Origin: Candidatus Uhrbacteria bacterium | GTDB lineage: Bacteria; Patescibacteriota; Patescibacteriia; 2-12-FULL-60-25 | Length of the DNA: 9,312 nt | Assembly (NCBI GenBank): GCA_903828685.1 | Contig: CAIKNB010000040.1 | Location: 1 to 9,312 of the forward strand | Reading direction: 5' to 3' | Shown here: in pieces, positions 5,529 through 9,312 of the stretch | How the letters are laid out: every line of letters starts with the position of its first letter | Numbering within the stretch: position 1 is the first letter of the stretch | The notes under the pieces: generated by a model | Told to the model about the DNA's origin: nothing | Seen by the model: only the letters and a program-made list of their open reading frames with translations | Database searches by the model: none | Translations under genes and position numbers: made by a program

Positions 5529-6995
5529 ATGCAAGACGAAATCGAAGTGCGCGAGCAAAAACTCAAAGCGCTGCAGGATGCGGGTATCCCGACGTACCCT
5601 TCTAAGACTCAGCGTGACTGCACGCTGGCTTCAGCCGTGGAGAATTTCGCTGCATGGTCAAAGGAAGAAAAACGGCTCTGCCTAGCGGGCCGCGTCATGA
5701 CCACGCGCGTGCACGGCGCCCTCATCTTCTGCGACTTGCGCGATGAGTCAGGCAAGCTCCAATGCGTGCTCAAGAGCGACACCGTGGGACAAGATGCTTT
5801 CGAGTTGTTCCGCGACCGCATCGATCCCGGTGATTTTATTCAGGCAACCGGCACGCTCTTCGAGACCAATCGTGGCGAAAAGTCCCTCTTGGTCGCGGAG
5901 TGGCGTCTGCTGGACAAAGCGCTGCGTCCGCTGCCGGAAAAATTCCACGGGCTCCAGGATGTGGAATTGCGTTTTCGTCAGCGCGAGCTGGATCTCATCT
6001 CAAACCCCGATGTCCGCGAGACCTTCCGCAAGCGCAGCGTCATAATCCGGACTTTGCGCGAGATTTTGGAACGCGAGGGATTCATGGAAGTCGAAACGCC
6101 TATTCTGCAACCGATTCCTGGCGGCGCCACGGCGCGTCCCTTCATCACGCACCACAATTCTTTGGATTTGGATCTGTATTTGCGCATTGCACCCGAGCTT
6201 TATCTCAAGCGCCTGATTGTCGGCGGCTTTGAGAAGGTCTTCGAACTAGGGCGCCAATTCCGCAATGAAGGCATCGATTGGTCGCACAACCCGGAGTTTA
6301 CGATGCTTGAGTTCTATTGGGCTTATCAGGATTATTTGGGGCTCATGGATTTTACCGAAAAGTTGTTATGCGAAGTCATCGAACGGGTTAATGGTAGTTT
6401 AAAAGTCGCTTATCAGGATCAGGTCATCGATTTCAAAGCGCCGTGGCCGCGCCTTAGGTTCAAGGATGCGATTTTTGCCGCCTGCGGCGTGGACATCACA
6501 ACCGTTGAACGCGAAGAACTGATCAAAACCATGCAGAAGCTCAAGATTCAGTGCGATTACAAAACCGCTGATTTGGGCAAGTTGTATGATGAGCTATATA
6601 AGGAAACGGTGCGCAAGAATCAGATGCAGCCCGTCTATATTCTGGACTATCCGGTGGAGATGTTGCCCTTGGCCAAAAAATGCGAAGATGATCCGCGTTT
6701 TGTCCAGGCATTCCAACTTATCGCTTACGGCATGGAGTTAATGAAAGCCTATTCCGAGTTGAACGACCCCGTGGACCAGCTGGCGCGCTTCAGACAGCAG
6801 CAGGAGTACCGCGAGGCCGGAGAAGAAGAAGCGCAATTCATCGATCAAAAATTCGTGGAAGCCTTGGAGCACGGCATGCCGCCTACCGCAGGCTGGGGAT
6901 TGGGTTTGGACCGGTTTACCATGATGCTGACAGACCAACGCAACATAAAGGAAGTCATTCTCTTCCCCACGCTAAGACCAGAACAAAACGTATGA
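5529..6995 (+). CDS. lysS: Lysine--tRNA ligase, class II
   Basis: The enzyme activates lysine with ATP and attaches it to tRNA-Lys in the cytoplasm. From the ATG at 5529 it has 488 residues, close to the bacterial norm of about 490-505. It has an N-terminal OB-fold anticodon-binding domain (about 49-150, with the L-x-G-R-V and D-L-R-D-E-S-G-K-x-Q segments) and a class II catalytic core. Motif 1 surrounds P191 in E-V-E-T-P-I-L, followed by G-G-A-x-A-R-P-F; motif 2 is F244-R-N-E-G with H-N-P-E-F-T; motif 3 is G457-L-G-L-D-R462. The protein ends with the usual L-F-P-x-L-R-P-E. A TTG at 5514 would add five residues, but it lies in a hairpin arm and has no better ribosome binding site, so 5529 is preferred. 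The gene follows the greA terminator after 66 nt, so a promoter should lie in 5463-5528, although none is convincing. Its TGA overlaps the next ATG by 4 nt. Confidence 0.97.
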   Translation: MQDEIEVREQKLKALQDAGIPTYPSKTQRDCTLASAVENFAAWSKEEKRLCLAGRVMTTRVHGALIFCDLRDESGKLQCVLKSDTVGQDAFELFRDRIDPGDFIQATGTLFETNRGEKSLLVAEWRLLDKALRPLPEKFHGLQDVELRFRQRELDLISNPDVRETFRKRSVIIRTLREILEREGFMEVETPILQPIPGGATARPFITHHNSLDLDLYLRIAPELYLKRLIVGGFEKVFELGRQFRNEGIDWSHNPEFTMLEFYWAYQDYLGLMDFTEKLLCEVIERVNGSLKVAYQDQVIDFKAPWPRLRFKDAIFAACGVDITTVEREELIKTMQKLKIQCDYKTADLGKLYDELYKETVRKNQMQPVYILDYPVEMLPLAKKCEDDPRFVQAFQLIAYGMELMKAYSELNDPVDQLARFRQQQEYREAGEEEAQFIDQKFVEALEHGMPPTAGWGLGLDRFTMMLTDQRNIKEVILFPTLRPEQNV

Positions 6996-7447
6996 AAAAG
7001 CTTGTCATGTGTTTCGGCGCCTTTGATGGCTTGCATCCGGGCCATGAGGATTTGTTCCGCCAAGCCAAAGAGCAAGGCGATGAACTAGTGGTGATTGTGG
7101 CCCGCGACGCCACGGTGTTGGAGATCAAAGGCAATTTGCCTGGGCGCAACGAGCAAGATCGTCTTGCCGTGGTGAGCGGCCATCCTTTTGTGGACGATGC
7201 GCGCCTGGGCAATCTGGACGACCGTTACCGCATCATCGAAGAAATCAAACCCGATGTCTTGTGCCTGGGTTATGACCAGGAAGCTTTCACCGAGAATCTG
7301 GATAACGAGTTGGCGCGGCGCGGTATTTCTGCGAATATCATACGCTGTGGACCGTACGAACCAGCGCCGACTTTCCGCGCTCCATTCGAAGCCGAAGAAG
7401 AGGCTTTTGCCGAGGCTGAATACGAAGAAAGGGGATTACCGCTTTAA
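6992..7447 (+). CDS. RibL-like adenylyl/cytidylyltransferase (possible FAD synthase)
   Basis: This is a 151-residue protein of the HxGH nucleotidyltransferase superfamily, which moves an AMP or CMP group from a nucleoside triphosphate to a phosphorylated substrate. The nucleotide-binding signature is G-A-F-D-G-L-H15-P-G-H18. The following V-V-I-V-A-R-D-A-T-V (33-42) and I-K-P-D-V-L-C-L-G-Y-D-Q96 segments match the archaeal FAD synthase RibL and glycerol-3-phosphate cytidylyltransferase group. RibL is the closer match from memory. The R-T-x-G-I-S motif near the C-terminus of many TagD-type enzymes is not visible; instead the chain has G-P-Y-E-P-A-P-T-F-R and then an acidic tail (about 129-151, rich in E and A). 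No riboflavin kinase domain is fused. The ATG overlaps the lysS stop (ATGA, 6992-6995) and the stop lies 4 nt before serS, so it is co-translated with two tRNA synthetases. Substrate is uncertain. Confidence 0.85.
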   Translation: MKKLVMCFGAFDGLHPGHEDLFRQAKEQGDELVVIVARDATVLEIKGNLPGRNEQDRLAVVSGHPFVDDARLGNLDDRYRIIEEIKPDVLCLGYDQEAFTENLDNELARRGISANIIRCGPYEPAPTFRAPFEAEEEAFAEAEYEERGLPL

Positions 7448-7451
7448 ACAT

Positions 7452-8720
7452 ATGTTGGATCCGAAATACATCAGGGAACACCTCCAGGCAGTCGCAGAGA
7501 ATTGCCGAGAGCGCAACGTCAAAGTCGATGTCGAAGCTTGGTCTAAATTGGACTCCCAGCGTCTCGATCTCATGCAGGCTGCGGAAAAGCTGCGCAACAT
7601 GCGGAACACTGTGGCGGACAAGATGAAGTCAGCTCCGCCCGAAGAACGGCCGACGCTTATCGAGAGCGGCAAACAACTCAAAGACAATTTGGCCGTAGCC
7701 GAAAATAAATTGCAGGAAGTCGAGGATGAGTGGAAGTCTCTGCTTTTAGCTTTCCCCAACATGACGCATCCGGACTCGCCGCGCGGCTTGGATGACACAG
7801 AAAATGTACAGCTGCGTCAGGTCGGAACGATCAATCAGTTGCCGCAACCGTTGAATCACGTAGTTTTGGCCGAAAAACATGATTTGATTGATTTTACCCG
7901 CGGCGCCAAAGTCGCTGGAGCCAAATTTTATTTCCTCAAAGGCAAATTGGCTCTCTTGGAACAGGCTTTGATTCGGTATGCACTGGATTATCTGGTGGCT
8001 GAAGGGTTCATGCCACTGACAACTCCGGATGTGGCCAATGATGACGTGTTGGTCGGCACAGGCTTTCAACCACGTGGTCCGGAAACGCAGATCTACTCCA
8101 TCGAGAACACCAACCTGTCGCTCATCGGCACGGCTGAGATCACCGTCGGCGGATATCACAAAGATGAAATCCTCGAAGCCTCCAAGTTGCCTATCAAATA
8201 TGCGGCATTATCGCATTGCTTCCGGACTGAAGCAGGTTCCTATGGCCGTGAATCCTACGGTTTGTATCGTGTACATCAATTTTCCAAAGTCGAGATGTTC
8301 GTGTTCTGTTCGCCCGAACAGTCGGAGGCCATGCACGCCGAACTGTTGCGTCACGAAGAAAATATTTTCAAAGCTTTAGAGATCCCGTATCGTGTGGTGG
8401 ATATTTGTACCGGCGATTTAGGTGGACCGGCTTATCGTAAGTATGATTTGGAAGCCTGGATGTGGGGACGTAAGGACGGAGTAGGGGATTGGGGTGAGGT
8501 CACATCCACATCTAACTGCACAGATTATCAAGCACGACGGCTCAATATCCGCACCAAGAGTGAAACAGGGGATGCGCAATTCGTGCACACATTGAACGGT
8601 ACGGCTGTAGCGACTTCGCGTGCCATGATCGCCTTACTCGAGAATTGTCAGCAGGACGATGGATCAATTCGGATTCCGCACGTGCTCATTCCGTATTGTG
8701 GGTTTGACAAGATTGGATAA
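7452..8720 (+). CDS. serS: Serine--tRNA ligase
   Basis: SerRS charges tRNA-Ser, and tRNA-Sec where present, in the cytoplasm. From the ATG at 7452 it has 422 residues, the family's usual length, starting M-L-D-P-K-Y-I-R-E. Residues about 25-105 form the long antiparallel coiled-coil arm that holds the tRNA variable loop. The class II core follows: the T227-A-E229 serine-binding loop, motif 2 F257-R-T-E260 with A-G-S-Y-G-R-E, and motif 3 G383-T-A-V-A-T-S-R390, ending with I-P-x-V-L-I-P-Y. The frame is open upstream to 7188, but that part lies inside the preceding gene in another phase and does not read like SerRS, so 7452 is the start. An AAGGGGA-like stretch at 7428-7435 is too far away to be a normal Shine-Dalgarno. 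It is probably transcribed with lysS and the RibL-like gene. Confidence 0.97.
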   Translation: MLDPKYIREHLQAVAENCRERNVKVDVEAWSKLDSQRLDLMQAAEKLRNMRNTVADKMKSAPPEERPTLIESGKQLKDNLAVAENKLQEVEDEWKSLLLAFPNMTHPDSPRGLDDTENVQLRQVGTINQLPQPLNHVVLAEKHDLIDFTRGAKVAGAKFYFLKGKLALLEQALIRYALDYLVAEGFMPLTTPDVANDDVLVGTGFQPRGPETQIYSIENTNLSLIGTAEITVGGYHKDEILEASKLPIKYAALSHCFRTEAGSYGRESYGLYRVHQFSKVEMFVFCSPEQSEAMHAELLRHEENIFKALEIPYRVVDICTGDLGGPAYRKYDLEAWMWGRKDGVGDWGEVTSTSNCTDYQARRLNIRTKSETGDAQFVHTLNGTAVATSRAMIALLENCQQDDGSIRIPHVLIPYCGFDKIG

Positions 8721-8725
8721 ATTTG

Positions 8726-8742
8726 TTGTTCATCATGAACAA
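8726..8742 (+). repeat. 17-bp perfect dyad between serS and alr
   Basis: TTGTTCAT (8726-8733) and ATGAACAA (8735-8742) are perfect reverse complements around a single C at 8734. It begins 6 nt after the serS stop. No U-tract follows (next bases AAACGGGCG), so it is a poor intrinsic terminator. It looks more like a protein-binding operator, or a hairpin that protects the 3' end of the serS transcript. Confidence 0.5.
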
Positions 8743-8756
8743 ACGGGCGTAACCCT

Positions 8757-8846
8757 ATGGACTACAAAGGTGTTCTTATTGCAGAAAGCTATTTGAAGAG
8801 GGTAACTTTGCGGTCTGGACTAAAGCGCGAATTGACGAGACAATAA
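8757..8846 (+). CDS. Short ORF of uncertain status between serS and alr
   Basis: An ATG at 8757 opens 29 codons ending with TAA at 8844-8846. The first residues, M-D-Y-K-G-V-L-I-A-E-S, resemble from memory the start of a small hypothetical protein common in Patescibacteria (M-x-Y-K-G-V-I-I-x-E-S-L), but that family is much longer and the rest (Y-L-K-R-V-T-L-R-S onward) does not continue it. It could be a truncated remnant, a short leader peptide or a chance ORF. No Shine-Dalgarno precedes it. The alr-frame reading of the same DNA is also open (8753 onward). Confidence 0.2.
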   Translation: MDYKGVLIAESYLKRVTLRSGLKRELTRQ

Positions 8847-8851
8847 AACCC

Positions 8852-9312
8852 ATGCCGGAATCAAAAAACAAAACCTGGGTAGAGATCTCCAAAGATGCTT
8901 TGGCCCACAATATTCAAGAATTCAAACGCCATGTCGGCGCCGAAACTGCGCTCATGGCCGTGGTCAAAGCCAATGCTTACGGCCACGGTTTGGTTGAGAC
9001 GGCTAAGATTGCGGATCGATCTGGCGCGGCCTGGTTCGGCGTGGATAACGTGGACGAGGCTTTACGCTTGCGCAAAAACGGCATCCGCAAACCCATTTTG
9101 ATTTTAGGTTATACGCTGAACTCGCGGCTCAAGGATTGCGTCCAAAACGGAATCTCATTTGTTGCTTATAATCTTGAGACAGTTCGTGCGCTTCGCCGCT
9201 TAAAACTGAAGCGCGTAGGACCGCATCCGGCCAAGAACGCCAAAGCCGCATTCGTGCATATCAAAATCGAGACCGGAACCACACGCCAAGGCTTGGCAGG
9301 CGAAGAGCTGAG
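8852..9312 (+). CDS. alr: Alanine racemase, N-terminal part (runs off the window)
   Basis: This PLP enzyme interconverts L- and D-alanine in the cytoplasm, supplying D-alanine for peptidoglycan precursors. The visible 153 residues cover about the first 40% of a typical racemase. They start T-W-V-E-I-S-K-D-A-L-x-x-N-I, the family's first strand and helix, followed by V-V-K39-A-N-A-Y43-G-H-G, where K39 is the PLP-binding lysine. Further on are W-F-G-V-D-N-V-D-E-A-L-x-L-R, P-I-L-I-L-G-Y and the K-I-E-T-G-T-T-R-Q-G-L segment, at the place where the classic enzyme has D-T-G-M-x-R-x-G. The ATG at 8852 is the first start codon in the open frame; the frame extends back to a TAA at 8750-8752 with no ATG, GTG or TTG between. 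No clear Shine-Dalgarno or promoter is seen. The catalytic tyrosine near residue 265 lies outside the window. Confidence 0.95.
   Translation, partial: MPESKNKTWVEISKDALAHNIQEFKRHVGAETALMAVVKANAYGHGLVETAKIADRSGAAWFGVDNVDEALRLRKNGIRKPILILGYTLNSRLKDCVQNGISFVAYNLETVRALRRLKLKRVGPHPAKNAKAAFVHIKIETGTTRQGLAGEEL

Noticed and set aside
7188..7451. N-terminal extension of serS by 88 residues
   Set aside because: The extension overlaps the RibL-like gene in another phase, reads as W/R/S-rich shadow sequence, and SerRS homology starts at the ATG at 7452.
8726..8750. Intrinsic terminator after serS
   Set aside because: The dyad is AT-rich and is followed by AAACGGGCG rather than a T-tract.
1..9312. CRISPR arrays, tRNA or rRNA genes, insertion sequences, UGA recoding
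   Set aside because: No regularly spaced repeats, cloverleaf genes, transposase frames or terminal repeats were seen. TGA acts as a stop at four gene ends, so the code appears standard.

Overview
The window looks like a bacterial chromosome segment from the Candidate Phyla Radiation (Patescibacteria), probably a parcubacterial lineage. The GC content is moderate, estimated by eye at about 55%. Three things point there: a 128-residue membrane protein ahead of mreB that resembles, from memory, a hypothetical family common in Patescibacteria; an alanine racemase with a CPR-like K-x-E-T-G-T-x-R-Q-G segment; and a small archaeal-RibL-like nucleotidyltransferase. The phylum call is an inference that no 16S or ribosomal protein in the window can confirm. 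The code is standard: TGA ends mreB, mreD, the PBP2 gene and lysS, which argues against lineages that read UGA as glycine. All supported genes are on the + strand and tightly packed.

Layout: (1) 1-46, probable 3' tail of an upstream gene. (2) 47-4856, a cell-elongation cluster: an extended -10 promoter abutting the ATG of a four-helix membrane protein, then mreB, mreC, mreD and a class B penicillin-binding protein 2. Gaps are 4-56 nt, and the mreD and PBP2 genes overlap by 8 nt. (3) 4857-5462, greA as its own unit, with a good sigma70-type promoter overlaid by a perfect inverted repeat, a structured leader, and an intrinsic terminator. (4) 5529-8720, lysS, a RibL-like adenylyl/cytidylyltransferase gene and serS, with a 4-nt ATGA overlap and then a 4-nt gap. 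(5) 8721-8851, an intergenic region with a 17-bp dyad and two short competing reading frames. (6) 8852-9312, the 5' part of an alanine racemase gene that runs off the window.

How they fit together: MreB filaments with MreC, MreD and PBP2 form the core of the rod complex that guides lateral peptidoglycan synthesis. Alanine racemase makes D-alanine, a component of the peptides that PBP2 crosslinks, so wall synthesis brackets the window. GreA rescues backtracked RNA polymerase, LysRS and SerRS charge tRNAs, and the small transferase probably makes FAD or a related nucleotide-linked compound. RodA, the glycosyltransferase partner of PBP2, and RodZ are not in the window.

These are mostly conserved housekeeping genes, and I see no mobile element, CRISPR array, tRNA, rRNA or defence system. 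The points worth a second look are regulatory: an apparently leaderless first gene, scarce Shine-Dalgarno sites, a hairpin that would hide the mreB ribosome binding site, the inverted repeat inside the greA promoter, hairpins in the greA and lysS leaders, and the odd serS-alr intergenic region.
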